Shown here piece after piece: positions 5,055 to 5,187 of a stretch of 5,187 nucleotides of DNA (the stretch's first letter is position 1; every line of letters begins with the position of its first letter). The position numbers and the translations under genes are program-made. The DNA comes from JAHEEL01 sp964195545 (GTDB lineage: Bacteria; Actinomycetota; Acidimicrobiia; Spongiisociales; UBA5794). The DNA lies in the NCBI GenBank assembly GCA_964195545.1, contig CAXMQQ010000056.1, positions 1 through 5,187 of the forward strand, in the 5' to 3' direction. Under the pieces are notes generated by a model that worked only from the letters and a program-made list of their open reading frames with translations, was not told the DNA's origin and made no database searches.

Positions 5055-5187
5055 TCATCGGTTCAGATGTGACTCCCACTTCACGGTCTTGCCGTCGATC
5101 TCTTCAGTCTCTGGCGCCGTCCCCTTCCGGTAGAAGGAGAACGCGCAGCGATTGTCGCCGTTTGCGAGCGTTATCGGCCTGCGGAAT
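5055..5187 (-). CDS. C-terminal fragment, possibly ATC hydrolase-like protein
   Basis: Only the last 43 residues are present; the gene enters from the right edge and stops at 5057-5055. The tail includes PITLANGDNRCAFSFYRKG and ends KWESHLNR. A glycine-aspartate turn followed by Cys-x-Phe in a short final strand recalls the C-terminus of L-2-amino-thiazoline-4-carboxylic acid hydrolase family proteins, which open the thiazoline ring on the route to cysteine. This is a recollection-based match on a short segment and stays tentative. Clean termination, coding-like composition and the same strand as the hydrolase support a real gene. It may share an operon with the alpha/beta hydrolase despite the 108-bp gap. 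Confidence 0.5.
   Translation of the reverse strand, partial: FRRPITLANGDNRCAFSFYRKGTAPETEEIDGKTVKWESHLNR

Noticed and set aside
1..5187. CRISPR arrays, tRNA or rRNA genes, riboswitches, toxin-antitoxin or phage-defence modules
   Set aside because: No regularly spaced repeats, no cloverleaf or rRNA-like sequence, and no protein motifs of such systems were seen on either strand.

Overview
The window looks like GC-rich chromosomal DNA, probably from an actinobacterium. The reasons are GC-ending codon use, GTG starts, GGAGG/AAGGAG-type ribosome binding sites, and an IS30-family transposase start of the actinobacterial type. All supported genes are on the minus strand, so transcription runs from high to low coordinates. 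Genus cannot be assigned.

Right part (5187 down to about 3600): the last 43 residues of a protein entering from the right edge, possibly an L-2-amino-thiazoline-4-carboxylic acid (ATC) hydrolase-like protein. After a 108-bp gap comes a complete alpha/beta-fold hydrolase (298 aa). A 57-aa ORF with its own GGAGG site overlaps the hydrolase stop by 8 bp, and 17 bp further on lies an ORF for a small membrane protein. That membrane protein resembles the N-terminal half of a four-helix family and runs into a repeat-like, hairpin-rich sequence, so it is probably truncated.

Middle (about 3600 to 3126): roughly 470 bp with no credible gene. It holds one copy of a diverged repeat with a perfect 9-bp stem hairpin and a second GC-rich hairpin, and it must contain the leader or promoter of the next operon.

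Left-centre (3125 to 418): a translationally coupled pair of COG0402-type amidohydrolases. The first (457 aa) is a metal-dependent deaminase-like enzyme of uncertain substrate. The second (445 aa) starts with a GTG inside the stop of the first (GTGA overlap) and closely resembles 8-oxoguanine deaminase. Together they suggest purine or related N-heterocycle deamination, either salvage/catabolism or clearance of oxidised guanine. No transporter, xanthine dehydrogenase or regulator is present in the window to settle the pathway.

Left edge (417 to 1): a second, more diverged copy of the repeat, a pair of face-to-face inverted repeats resembling IS30-family ends, and the first 30 codons of an IS30-family transposase running off the edge. 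The deaminase pair is thus flanked on both sides by repeat or mobile-element debris.

No tRNA, rRNA, CRISPR array or known defence system is visible. The points most worth a second look are the tandem paralogous deaminases, the repeat pair around them, and the truncated membrane gene.
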